Origin: Nibribacter koreensis | GTDB lineage: Bacteria; Bacteroidota; Bacteroidia; Cytophagales; Hymenobacteraceae | Reading direction: 5' to 3' | Length of the DNA stretch: 64,000 nt | Assembly: GCF_039541795.1 (NCBI RefSeq) | Contig: NZ_BAABGX010000002.1 | Location: 992,001 to 1,056,000 of the forward strand | Shown here: positions 23,622 through 31,203 of the stretch, in pieces | Numbering within the stretch: the first letter of the stretch is position 1 | How the letters are laid out: each line of letters begins with the position of its first letter | Made by a program: the position numbers and the translations under genes | The notes under the pieces: generated by a model | Databases searched by the model: none | What the model was told of the DNA's origin: nothing | The model's input: only the letters and a program-made list of their open reading frames with translations

Positions 23622-23945
23622 TCACATTTCAATTTTCTTCTTCCAAACAATAGCAACTAGCCTTTCTAGTAACAGAGCATAAAAGGCTACGTTCAGCAAA
23701 AGACCAGGAAGATAAAGAGCTTTGTGATCAATAATGAAGCTCCAGAGCAATGTATGAATCGGGAACCTGAATATGTAAAACAAGCCTACTAAAGAGTTGG
23801 AAACCAATCCTCCTTGAGACGCCCCTTCATCTTCTGCCGCAGCAAATATGAACGACACAATCATTAGAAAGGTCAAAATAGAACCAGTAAGGACAAACAG
23901 GAAAGGATTAAATTTATTTAGTAGACGCTTCATTTGCTTTTGCAT
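23622..23945 (-). CDS. Hypothetical membrane protein
   Basis: The 107-aa protein begins at the ATG of MQKQMKRLLNKFN; a longer form would need a TTG start at 23993. Hydrophobic segments lie at about residues 15-35 (FLFVLTGSILTFLMIVSFIF), 50-65 (LVGLFYIFRFPIHTLLW) and 75-95 (LYLPGLLLNVAFYALLLERL), so three membrane helices are likely. The sequence is AT-rich relative to the pathway genes around it. I recognise no family. Confidence 0.55.
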   Translation of the reverse strand: MQKQMKRLLNKFNPFLFVLTGSILTFLMIVSFIFAAAEDEGASQGGLVSNSLVGLFYIFRFPIHTLLWSFIIDHKALYLPGLLLNVAFYALLLERLVAIVWKKKIEM

Positions 23946-24025
23946 GTACGTATTGGGCAGCCCGTTCCTCACTCGCTCATAAATATCTAACAATGCAAGA
24001 ACGAAAAGGAAACATACCCAGACCC

Positions 24026-24409
24026 CTAACTTATATCCACCAGCTTAACCACTTTATCACCCGAAAAGGTAAACACAGACTTCCCCTGCAGTTTCAGCTC
24101 ATCGCCTTTCTTTTGGCCGGTGGGAAAATCCATGGCGAGGACGGCCTGATAATCTAGGGCGACTTCAGTCTGTCCGTCTTGGTGTTGGAAAGTGATAGGC
24201 GTTTGCTTTCTGGAAGAGAAATAGGCAGTTGCCTGTTCAGCTTGCTTTTTGAATGCTTCTATCCCTTGTAAGGACATATTCACCTCACCGTTAGACAAGT
24301 TCTCAAAGACAATATCCTCATCAAAGTGGAGGACCATTTTTGCTACATCAAACCGGTTATAGCCTTCCATGTATTGCCGGATAATTTGTTCTCTTTGATG
24401 ATGGTCCAT
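24026..24409 (-). CDS. NTF2-like/SnoaL-like domain protein
   Basis: The 127-aa cytoplasmic protein has the NTF2-like cone fold pattern: an initial helix REQIIRQYMEGYNRFDVAKM, then MVLHFDEDIVFEN, GIEAFKKQAEQATAYF, and strands PITFQHQDGQTEVALDYQA and SVFTFSGDKVVKLVD. Family members bind small molecules or catalyse isomerisations. The start at MDHHQREQII is chosen because upstream residues overlap a repeat fragment. No catalytic residues can be assigned. Confidence 0.75.
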   Translation of the reverse strand: MDHHQREQIIRQYMEGYNRFDVAKMVLHFDEDIVFENLSNGEVNMSLQGIEAFKKQAEQATAYFSSRKQTPITFQHQDGQTEVALDYQAVLAMDFPTGQKKGDELKLQGKSVFTFSGDKVVKLVDIS

Positions 24410-24446
24410 TAGTGGTTTTGTTTCTATAGTAACTGCCTTTCTAGTT

Positions 24447-24499
24447 CGCCCACAAGGTCCCCGAAACAAGTTCGGGATGTTCTACTTTCAGGATGACAA
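24447..24499. mobile_element. Remnant of the MITE-like element
   Basis: CGCCCACAAGGTCC (24447-24460) and TTTCAGGATGACAA (to about 24499) match the right terminal arm of the 60564-60745 element, but are split by about 25 bases containing CCGAAACAAGTTCGG, itself a small dyad. Confidence 0.55.
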
Positions 24500-24517
24500 G
24501 AGAGGAAAAGTGAAATA

Positions 24518-24823
24518 TTAATGTGTTCTTCTTTTTAATAAAGTAGCTATCCCATAGACCGTTAAGCTTACCAGAGAGAATGTCCCTCCAATGAAAGCGA
24601 GAAACATGAAAGCTAACATAGACCTCATAATAACCATGTCAAAGACAACCTCATAGGAAGTTTCTCTTATTATCTTTGAAAACACCAATAAATAGATAAT
24701 AGGCAAAAAACTTAACCCTAAAACTGCGGCAAGCGCCTTTGGAGGGGAGTACCAATATTTCCTTAGTAAGCCACCAAGAAGTAACATTAATATGCCAAGC
24801 GGCAAAAAGAAAATCCAGCCCAT
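24518..24823 (-). CDS. Hypothetical membrane protein
   Basis: The 101-aa protein has three hydrophobic helices: about residues 3-18 (WIFFLPLGILMLLLGG), 30-50 (ALAAVLGLSFLPIIYLLVF) and 68-93 (MLAFMFLAFIGGTFSLVSLTVYGIATLL). It ends in a basic KRRTH. It is in the AT-rich block with the toxin-antitoxin pair and has no recognised relatives. The ATG start is clear. Confidence 0.55.
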   Translation of the reverse strand: MGWIFFLPLGILMLLLGGLLRKYWYSPPKALAAVLGLSFLPIIYLLVFSKIIRETSYEVVFDMVIMRSMLAFMFLAFIGGTFSLVSLTVYGIATLLKRRTH

Positions 24824-24857
24824 TGTTTAAGGGTGTAAAGGAATTACTAAAACCATT

Positions 24858-25385
24858 TTACTGCACCGGCGCTGGTTTTTGCATCACTTCACCGCAATTA
24901 CTGCAGGTGCGTTTTTCTTCTGAGGCCCAGAAGGCGTCCATGACCACGGGCAGTTGGCCTACAATGTCAGAGACGGGAATGTACTCTTCGTAGAGCTTGG
25001 TGTTGCAGTTCTCGCAGTACCACTGGAAACCATCCAGCTCTTTCTCATCGCGGTAGCGCTCCAGGACCAGACCCACGGTGTTGGGACCACGACGCGGGGA
25101 ATGGGGCACGTTGGGCGGCAACAGAAAGATATCGCCGGCTTTGATGGTAATATCCTTGAATTCGCCTTCGTCAATGACCTTGAGCGTGATCTCGCCTTCC
25201 AGCTGGTAGAAGAACTCCTCGCCATTGTTCACGTGGTAATCTTTGCGCAAGTTGGGTCCGCCTACTACCATCACAATAAAGTCTTTGTTGTCTTTGTACA
25301 CCTGCTGGTTGCCCACCGGCGGCTTGAGCAGGTGGCGGTGTTCGTCAATCCATTGTTGAATGTTGAAGGCAGATTGGATGGCCAT
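24858..25385 (-). CDS. 3-hydroxyanthranilate 3,4-dioxygenase
   Basis: The 175-aa cupin dioxygenase opens the ring of 3-hydroxyanthranilate to ACMS with Fe(II) and O2. Active-site motifs: NLRKDYHVNNGEEFFYQLEG (substrate Arg, iron His and Glu) and LPPNVPHSPRRGPNT (second iron His and Arg), then VGLVLERYR. The C-terminus carries the rubredoxin-like iron site CENC and CSNC seen in the bacterial homodimeric form. It supplies the substrate of the ACMS decarboxylase at 19184. It is encoded singly on the minus strand, divergent from the SDR gene. Confidence 0.95.
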   Translation of the reverse strand: MAIQSAFNIQQWIDEHRHLLKPPVGNQQVYKDNKDFIVMVVGGPNLRKDYHVNNGEEFFYQLEGEITLKVIDEGEFKDITIKAGDIFLLPPNVPHSPRRGPNTVGLVLERYRDEKELDGFQWYCENCNTKLYEEYIPVSDIVGQLPVVMDAFWASEEKRTCSNCGEVMQKPAPVQ

Positions 25386-25475
25386 GGCGCTAAAAATCTA
25401 AGGTGAAAAATGAAAGAACCTCCGCGGAGGAGACCGTTCCAAGGTACGAAACCTCTCCCATAAAAGATAGACCTC

Positions 25476-25513
25476 CGTTTTTGGGCTATTTTCAGCAAAA
25501 CAAGGCAAAAACG
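25476..25513. repeat. 38-bp intergenic palindrome, copy 15
   Basis: CGTTTTTGGGCTATTTTC, AGCAAAACAAGGCAAAAACG. This copy lies in a divergent gap, not after a stop codon. Confidence 0.8.
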
Positions 25514-25663
25514 ACAGGTTTGCTTGCATTGAAAGGTGATAAGAAGGGCAAATTACTACAGAGCAATTTCGTAAAAAGAAGAGCCTTTCTCAAAGAAGAA
25601 GCACTTCCCCGCATAATTCACTATTTTGACCACGTGTAAATTTAGACTCAGAACCCTTCACAT

Positions 25664-26452
25664 ATGGACTTGAACTTAGAGAACAAGCATGCCGTGGTCT
25701 GCGGAAGCACCCAGGGCATAGGAAAGGCCATTGCCCTGGAGCTGGCGGCCATGGGCGCCACCGTCACCTTGGTTGCCCGCAACGAAGCACGCCTGCAGGA
25801 AACCGTGCAGGAACTGAATACTACTGCCGGGCAACAGCACCGCTACGTAGTGGCAGATTTCACCAACCCAACGCAGGTGCAGGAACGCATTGAGGCGCAT
25901 TTGCTGGAAATGGGACAGGCCCACATCCTGGTCAACAACACCGGCGGACCAGCGGGCGGACCAGCCATCAATGCCCAGGTAGAGGAGTTTGAAAACGCCT
26001 TCGCGGCGCACCTCATCTGCAACCACGTGCTGGCGCAGGCCACCGTACCGTACATGATAGAAGCCAAGTACGGCCGCATCATCAACATTATTTCTACCTC
26101 AGTCAAACAGCCCATCAAAGGCCTAGGCGTGTCTAACACTATTAGAGGCGCCGTGGCCAACTGGGCGAAGACGCTTTCCTTTGAGCTGGCGCCCTTCGGG
26201 ATTACGGTGAACAACGTCTTGCCTGGGGCCACACTCACCGCCCGCCACCATTCGCTCATTGAAGCCAAGATGGAGAAAACCGGCCAACCGCGTCAATCCG
26301 TGGAGGCCGAACTGCTGTCGGGCATCCCAGCCAACCGCTTCGGCGAAGCGCATGAAGTAGCCGCCGCCGCCGCGTTCCTGGCCTCGCCAGCTGCTGGGTA
26401 CATCAATGGCATTAACCTGCCCGTGGACGGCGGAAGAACGGGGAACCTTTGA
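25664..26452 (+). CDS. SDR-family oxidoreductase
   Basis: The 262-aa classical short-chain dehydrogenase/reductase has the NAD(P)-binding motif VVCGSTQGIGKAIALELAAMG (residues 11-31), HILVNNTGGPAGGP, catalytic Ser in IINIISTSVKQPIKGLG, and a C-terminal GYINGINLPVDGGRTGN. In place of the usual YxxxK tyrosine, the region after the Ser reads KQPIKGLGVSNTIRGAV, so the canonical Tyr is absent, a feature of some 3-oxoacyl-ACP reductase-like SDRs. It lies between the 3-hydroxyanthranilate dioxygenase and the aldehyde dehydrogenase, which suggests a pathway role, but its substrate is unknown. Confidence 0.85.
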   Translation: MDLNLENKHAVVCGSTQGIGKAIALELAAMGATVTLVARNEARLQETVQELNTTAGQQHRYVVADFTNPTQVQERIEAHLLEMGQAHILVNNTGGPAGGPAINAQVEEFENAFAAHLICNHVLAQATVPYMIEAKYGRIINIISTSVKQPIKGLGVSNTIRGAVANWAKTLSFELAPFGITVNNVLPGATLTARHHSLIEAKMEKTGQPRQSVEAELLSGIPANRFGEAHEVAAAAAFLASPAAGYINGINLPVDGGRTGNL

Positions 26453-26455
26453 TTT

Positions 26456-26483
26456 AGTCTTGAGTCGCGAGTCCTGAGTTGGG
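26456..26483. repeat. TGAGTCGCGAGTCCTGAGT repeat, copy 2
   Basis: Reverse complement of the 7317-7343 repeat with small differences. Here too it directly follows a gene end and lies next to the GAAGGGGGTAGGGGG repeat. Confidence 0.65.
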
Positions 26484-26486
26484 AAT

Positions 26487-26522
26487 GCATTTTGGCCTGT
26501 TTTCTGGGGAAAGCCAAAAACG
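26487..26522. repeat. 38-bp palindrome, copy 16 (shortened)
   Basis: GCATTTTGGCCTGTTTTC, TGGGGAAAGCCAAAAACGC: the right inner arm has lost a few bases. Confidence 0.65.
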
Positions 26523-26543
26523 CAAACCTCCAGTTTACTCCTT

Positions 26544-26690
26544 CGTCCCCCTTTGAAGGGGGTAGGGGGATGATAGAGACAGTAGCAGAATAGTAAGCGG
26601 CAACAACCTTGTAATGCCTTGAAATTGACTCGCGGGAATGTCATTATCGTCAAAAGTAAGTCATCCCCCTACCCCCTTCAAAGGGGGACG
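26544..26690. mobile_element. 147-bp element with 30-bp perfect inverted repeats
   Basis: The left arm 26544-26573 (CGTCCCCCTTTGAAG...GGGGGATGA) and right arm 26661-26690 are exact reverse complements. The 87-bp centre encodes nothing recognisable. It fills the gap between the SDR gene and the aldehyde dehydrogenase gene. A related single arm lies at 7273-7302. It resembles a non-autonomous mobile repeat, or a foldback structure at RNA level. Confidence 0.7.
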
Positions 26691-26760
26691 GAATGCGCTG
26701 CTTTTCTTCCTAAATTAAAAATTTCTTGAATCTTGCGTCTTAAATCTTCAGTCTAACACC

Positions 26761-28203
26761 ATGTTGCATCTGCAGAATTACATCAACGGAAAACTGGTAG
26801 CGCCTGCCTCTGGTCAGTACTTGCCTAATATCAACCCAGCCTCCGGCGAGGTCTATTCCCAGATTCCGGATTCTGGCGAGCAGGATGTGTTGAATGCGAT
26901 AGAGGCAGCAGAGGCAGCGTTCCCGGCTTGGTCAAATTTGTCGGCAGAGAAGCGGGGGAGGTATTTGATGCGCATTTCTGAGCTTATTGACCAGAACCTG
27001 GACAGGCTAGCCGAGGCAGAGACCACCGACAACGGGAAACCGCTGTGGTTGGCCAAGACCGTGGATATTCCCAGGGCCAGCAGCAACATGCACTTCTTCG
27101 GGACGGGTATCCAGCACTTCGCGTCTGAGTCGCATTTCATGGAGGGTGTGGCCGTAAATTATACGGTGCGCAAACCTTTGGGCGTGGTGGCCTGCATTTC
27201 CCCGTGGAACCTACCGCTTTATCTGTTTACCTGGAAGATTGCCCCTGCCCTGGCCGCCGGAAACTGCGTAGTCGCCAAGCCCTCCGAAATTACGCCTTAC
27301 ACTGCTTATCTATTATCTGAGTTGTGCATAGAGGCTGGTCTGCCAGCGGGCGTCCTGAACATCGTGCACGGCACCGGCCCTAAGGTAGGCGCGCCTATGT
27401 GTGAGCATCCTGCGGTAAAAGCCATCTCCTTTACGGGCGGTACCCAAACCGGAAAAACCATCGCTAGGACTTCCGCGCCTTTGTTCAAGAAACTGTCCCT
27501 GGAACTGGGCGGCAAGAACGCTACCGTCATCTTCGCGGACTGTGATTTTGAGAAAACCGTAGCCACCGCCGTGCAATCTGCTTTTTCTAACCAAGGTCAA
27601 ATCTGCCTCTGCGGTTCGCGCATTCTAGTAGAGCGCCCGCTGTATGAGCAATTCAAAACGGCTTTCCTAGAGCGCGTTAAGGCCTTAACCGTAGGCGACC
27701 CTATGCATTCTGACACCAAACAAGGCGCCTTGGTCTCAGAAGCGCATCTGCAGAAAGTCTTGCAGTACATTGAACTGGCCAAAGAAGAAGGCGGTATTTT
27801 GCTTGCTGGTGGCGAACGCGTACAACTGGAAGGCCGATGCGCTAACGGCTTTTTCCTACAGCCCACCGTCTTTGAGAACCTGCCTCACTCCTGCCGTACC
27901 AACACTGAGGAAATCTTCGGGCCGGTGGTTACACTCATTCCTTTTGACACCGAGGAAGACGCCATTTCTTATGCTAACGCCACCGAGTACGGCCTCTCCG
28001 CCTCCGTCTGGACCAATGACCTCACCCGTGCCCACCGCGTCTCGCATCAACTGCATGCTGGTATGATCTGGGTCAATACGTGGTTGCTAAGAGATTTGCG
28101 CACACCTTTCGGGGGCACAAAACAAAGCGGCGTAGGCCGGGAAGGCGGTTGGGAAGCCCTGCGCTTCTTTACCGAGGCGCAAAATGTCTGCGTGAAGCTG
28201 TAG
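26761..28203 (+). CDS. Aldehyde dehydrogenase, likely 2-aminomuconate semialdehyde dehydrogenase
   Basis: The 480-aa NAD-dependent aldehyde dehydrogenase has ISPWNLPLYLFTWKIAPALA (cofactor-site Asn), ISFTGGTQTGKTIA, the general-base Glu in LSLELGGKNATVIF and the catalytic Cys in FSNQGQICLCGSRI near residue 280. EEIFGPVVTLIPF and LRTPFGGTKQSGVGREGG close the fold. The family includes 2-hydroxymuconate and 2-aminomuconate semialdehyde dehydrogenases, and with ACMSD, 3-hydroxyanthranilate dioxygenase and RidA nearby the second is the best call. It would turn 2-aminomuconate semialdehyde into 2-aminomuconate. Confidence 0.88.
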   Translation: MLHLQNYINGKLVAPASGQYLPNINPASGEVYSQIPDSGEQDVLNAIEAAEAAFPAWSNLSAEKRGRYLMRISELIDQNLDRLAEAETTDNGKPLWLAKTVDIPRASSNMHFFGTGIQHFASESHFMEGVAVNYTVRKPLGVVACISPWNLPLYLFTWKIAPALAAGNCVVAKPSEITPYTAYLLSELCIEAGLPAGVLNIVHGTGPKVGAPMCEHPAVKAISFTGGTQTGKTIARTSAPLFKKLSLELGGKNATVIFADCDFEKTVATAVQSAFSNQGQICLCGSRILVERPLYEQFKTAFLERVKALTVGDPMHSDTKQGALVSEAHLQKVLQYIELAKEEGGILLAGGERVQLEGRCANGFFLQPTVFENLPHSCRTNTEEIFGPVVTLIPFDTEEDAISYANATEYGLSASVWTNDLTRAHRVSHQLHAGMIWVNTWLLRDLRTPFGGTKQSGVGREGGWEALRFFTEAQNVCVKL

Positions 28204-28204
28204 T

Positions 28205-28238
28205 CGTTTTTGGCTTGTTTTGGTGAAATGAGGGAATA
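28205..28238. repeat. 38-bp palindrome, copy 17 (left half only)
   Basis: CGTTTTTGGCTTGTTTTG, GTGAAATGAGGG: the first 23 bases are identical to copy 24 (46755), but the right arm is lost. It starts 2 bp after the aldehyde dehydrogenase stop. Confidence 0.6.
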
Positions 28239-28258
28239 TATATCACATTTAATAAAGC

Positions 28259-28747
28259 ATGAAATTGTACGTAGGTCTCTTATTAGCTTCTTTACTGTTT
28301 ATTACCTGCAAAAAGAAGAGCGATAATAAAATCCCAGTACGGATTGACTTCTTTCAAGCGGTTCAAATTGACAAAGAAGTACGTAATCCTAAATTGAAAC
28401 AAGGGAAGTACATCACCTTTAAGTTTTATCAATTCTTCTATAGGACTAATTCAGACACATCGGACTACAGTCGCTCCCTACGTATAACAATTCCTTTATC
28501 TGACACTTCATTTTTTTATCAAACTGATTCTACTCACTTCTTTGAACAAGTTGTTTCAAATTGCCGTGGACTGTGTTCAGATTTTAAGACTGAACCTTTA
28601 AATAACGCCAACATTACTGGTAGAAAAATTGCTACTGATAAATGGCATATTGTAGCAGAGACTAAATACTTCAACTTTAAAAGATTCATCCATATCAAAA
28701 AGGGACATTTTGAAAAAGAAACAATATTCTTTTCAAATGACATGTAG
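28259..28747 (+). CDS. Hypothetical lipoprotein
   Basis: The 162-aa protein has a lipoprotein signal MKLYVGLLLASLLFITCKKK, with Cys17 as the likely lipidated residue followed by a charged stretch. The rest contains beta-rich segments (YITFKFYQFFYRTN; LRITIPLSDTSFFYQTDS; RKIATDKWHIVAETKYF). It is AT-rich compared with the neighbouring dehydrogenase and peptidase genes, which hints at acquisition or fast evolution. I recognise no family. Confidence 0.6.
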   Translation: MKLYVGLLLASLLFITCKKKSDNKIPVRIDFFQAVQIDKEVRNPKLKQGKYITFKFYQFFYRTNSDTSDYSRSLRITIPLSDTSFFYQTDSTHFFEQVVSNCRGLCSDFKTEPLNNANITGRKIATDKWHIVAETKYFNFKRFIHIKKGHFEKETIFFSNDM

Positions 28748-28761
28748 CTCCCAAGCCTGCT

Positions 28762-28799
28762 CGTTTTTTACCTAATTCTCCCAAAACAGGCTAAAAACG
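28762..28799. repeat. 38-bp intergenic palindrome, copy 18
   Basis: CGTTTTTTACCTAATTCTC, CCAAAACAGGCTAAAAACG, between the lipoprotein and the peptidase genes. Confidence 0.75.
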
Positions 28800-28873
28800 C
28801 CTTGCTATCGTTCTTAGGCCAAAGCCGAAATAAATCCCTATTTTTAAGGCTGAGAACTATCTAACAAACTAGA

Positions 28874-31072
28874 ATGAGACAAACCATACAACGTTGGCTG
28901 TTGACAGTGGCCGTGGTAGGCACCGCCCTACAAGCGCAGGCACAGCAGAAGCGAAGCTTTGATTTAGAGGACATCTTCCGGAAGGGCACGTTCCAGGCCA
29001 AGTCGGTGTACGGGGTGAACTGGATGCGCAACGGCCAGTTCTACTCCAGTCAGGTAGCTGACCAGAAAAACCAGAGCGTGGACGTGGTGCAGGTAGACGT
29101 GACTACGGGTCAGCCGGTGAGCACTATCATTGAGGGCGAAGACATCAAAATAGACGGTAAAATCCTGGACTATGATGACTACAGCTTCAGCGCTGATGAG
29201 ACCAAAATCCTGTTTGAGACTGAGCATGAGCCTATTTACCGCCGTAGCAGCAAAGGCCATTTCTACGTGTATGACCGTGCCAGCAAGAAATTACAGAAGC
29301 TGAGCCAAGGCGGAAAGCAGAGCTATGCTACGTTTTCACCAGACAACAAATACGTGGCCTTCGTGCGCGACAACAACCTGTTCTACGTAGACCTAGCCTC
29401 TATGCAGGAGCGCCAAGTGACCAATGACGGCAAGTGGAACTTCATCATCAATGGTGGTACGGACTGGGTATATGAAGAGGAATTCAGCTTCGCGCAGGCC
29501 TTCTTCTGGTCCCCGCAGGGCAACCAGATTGCCTTCTACAAGTTTGATGAGAGCCAGGTACCGGAATACAACATGCAGATGTGGGGACCTTTGTACCCTA
29601 CGGACTACAAGTTCAAGTACCCGAAGGCTGGTGAGAAAAACGCCATCGTCAACATCTACACCTTCGACCTGGGCTCTGGTAAAACCACCAAGATGGACAC
29701 TGGCAATGAGACTGACCAGTACATTCCGCGCATCAATTGGACCAACACGCCTAACCTTCTTTCTATCAGAAGAATGAACCGCCTGCAGAACACCCTGGAG
29801 ATTCTGCACGCCAACACCCAGACTGGCCAAAGCAAGGTAGTTTTGAAGGAAACAGACAAAGCCTACATTGACATCACCGATGATTTGACCTACCTGAAGA
29901 ACGGCAAGCAGTTTGTGCACAGCTCAGAGAAGGACGGGTTCAACCACCTGTACCTGTATGACATGAACGGCAAGCTGGTTCGTCAAATCACCATAGGCAA
30001 CTGGGAAGTGGCCAGCTTCTATGGCGTTGATGAGAAGAACGGATTGGTGTACTTCACCTCCACCGAGGTGTCTCCCTTGGAGCGTCACCTCTACAGCATG
30101 GGCTTGAACGGCAAGAACAAGAAAAGCCTGACTCCGGCTAAAGGCACGCACACCATCAACCTGAGCCGCGACTTCAAATACTACCTAGACTATTACTCTA
30201 CTATCACCAGCCCAACGGTGGTGAGCCTGCACACTTCAGACGGAAAGCAGATTAAGGTGTTGGAAAGCAACGAGAGCCTGAAGACCACTTTAGCCAACTA
30301 CAACCTACCCAAGGCAGAGTTCTTCCAGTTTAAAACCTCAGAGGGAGTGAACCTGAATGGCTACACCATCAAGCCGGCAGATTTTGACCCGAACAAGAAG
30401 TACCCAGTCCTCATGTTCCAGTACAGCGGCCCGGGCAGTCAGGAAGTGGTAAACAGCTGGAGAGGCAGAAACTACCTGTGGCACAGCTACCTTACCAACC
30501 AAGGCTACATTGTGGCCGTGATTGACAACCGCGGAACCGGCGGGCGTGGCGCTGATTTCAAGAAAGTGACGTATGGTAACCTGGGCCACTATGAAGTGAT
30601 TGACCAGATTGAGGGCGCCAAGCACTTGGGTAACCTACCCTACGTGGACAAAGGCCGTATTGGTATCTGGGGCTGGAGCTTCGGGGGCTATATGAGCTCC
30701 TTGGCTATTACCAAAGGCGCCGATGTGTTCAAGGCCGCCATAGCGGTGGCACCGGTGACCAACTGGCGTTTTTATGACACCATTTACACTGAGCGCTTCT
30801 TGAAAACTCCGCAGGAGAACCCAGACGGTTATGACAAGAACTCGCCGGTATTCTACGCAGACCGCCTGAAAGGCAAGTATCTGCTCATCCATGGCACCGG
30901 CGATGACAACGTGCATTTCCAGAATGCCATTGAAATGACCAATGCCCTAGTGAAAGCCAACCGTCCGTTTGAGAGCGCCTACTACCCTAACCGGAACCAC
31001 GGCATCAGCGGCGGCAACACCAGCATTCACCTGTTCACTAAAATGACCGAGTTCATCCTGCGCAACTTGTAG
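28874..31072 (+). CDS. Dipeptidyl peptidase IV (S9 family)
   Basis: The 732-aa secreted serine peptidase removes Xaa-Pro dipeptides. Residues 1-23 are a signal peptide ending in QAQAQ. A beta-propeller covers about 40-480, including the substrate amino-terminus-binding double Glu in DWVYEEEFSF. The alpha/beta-hydrolase catalytic domain follows: nucleophile Ser in IGIWGWSFGGYMSSLA, Asp in LLIHGTGDDNVHFQNA and His in YPNRNHGISGGN. PVLMFQYSGPGSQEV supplies the oxyanion Tyr. The length fits the DPP IV group of Bacteroidota. A terminator hairpin follows the stop. Confidence 0.94.
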   Translation: MRQTIQRWLLTVAVVGTALQAQAQQKRSFDLEDIFRKGTFQAKSVYGVNWMRNGQFYSSQVADQKNQSVDVVQVDVTTGQPVSTIIEGEDIKIDGKILDYDDYSFSADETKILFETEHEPIYRRSSKGHFYVYDRASKKLQKLSQGGKQSYATFSPDNKYVAFVRDNNLFYVDLASMQERQVTNDGKWNFIINGGTDWVYEEEFSFAQAFFWSPQGNQIAFYKFDESQVPEYNMQMWGPLYPTDYKFKYPKAGEKNAIVNIYTFDLGSGKTTKMDTGNETDQYIPRINWTNTPNLLSIRRMNRLQNTLEILHANTQTGQSKVVLKETDKAYIDITDDLTYLKNGKQFVHSSEKDGFNHLYLYDMNGKLVRQITIGNWEVASFYGVDEKNGLVYFTSTEVSPLERHLYSMGLNGKNKKSLTPAKGTHTINLSRDFKYYLDYYSTITSPTVVSLHTSDGKQIKVLESNESLKTTLANYNLPKAEFFQFKTSEGVNLNGYTIKPADFDPNKKYPVLMFQYSGPGSQEVVNSWRGRNYLWHSYLTNQGYIVAVIDNRGTGGRGADFKKVTYGNLGHYEVIDQIEGAKHLGNLPYVDKGRIGIWGWSFGGYMSSLAITKGADVFKAAIAVAPVTNWRFYDTIYTERFLKTPQENPDGYDKNSPVFYADRLKGKYLLIHGTGDDNVHFQNAIEMTNALVKANRPFESAYYPNRNHGISGGNTSIHLFTKMTEFILRNL

Positions 31073-31093
31073 TCGTTTCAGGATTTATAAAGC

Positions 31094-31133
31094 AAAAGGC
31101 TCCCGTTCTTGGATGAATGGGAGCCTTTTTTAT
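31094..31133 (+). terminator. Intrinsic terminator of the DPP IV gene
   Basis: AAAAGGCTCCC pairs with GGGAGCCTTTT and is followed by a T-run, 21 bp after the stop codon. Confidence 0.85.
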
Positions 31134-31139
31134 AGATGT

Positions 31140-31177
31140 CGTTTTTGGCTTGTTTCTCAGAGAATAGGCCAAAAACG
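31140..31177. repeat. 38-bp intergenic palindrome, copy 19
   Basis: CGTTTTTGGCTTGTTTCTC, AGAGAATAGGCCAAAAACG, beginning 7 bp after the terminator. Confidence 0.85.
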
Positions 31178-31203
31178 AAAAAATGATAATGAGATAATCG
31201 TTT

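Noticed and set aside
25403..25639. 78-codon open frame upstream of the SDR gene
   Set aside because: It runs through palindrome copy 15 and the divergent promoter region and shows no recognisable protein character.
7194..26690. CRISPR array
   Set aside because: The repeats are dispersed and palindromic, with no regular spacer spacing and no cas genes in the window.
10316..28203. Interpreting kmo, kynU and 3-hydroxyanthranilate dioxygenase as de novo NAD synthesis
   Set aside because: An ACMS decarboxylase, a semialdehyde dehydrogenase and a RidA-type protein are present, which divert the intermediate to oxidation. No quinolinate phosphoribosyltransferase is in the window. A dual role is not excluded.
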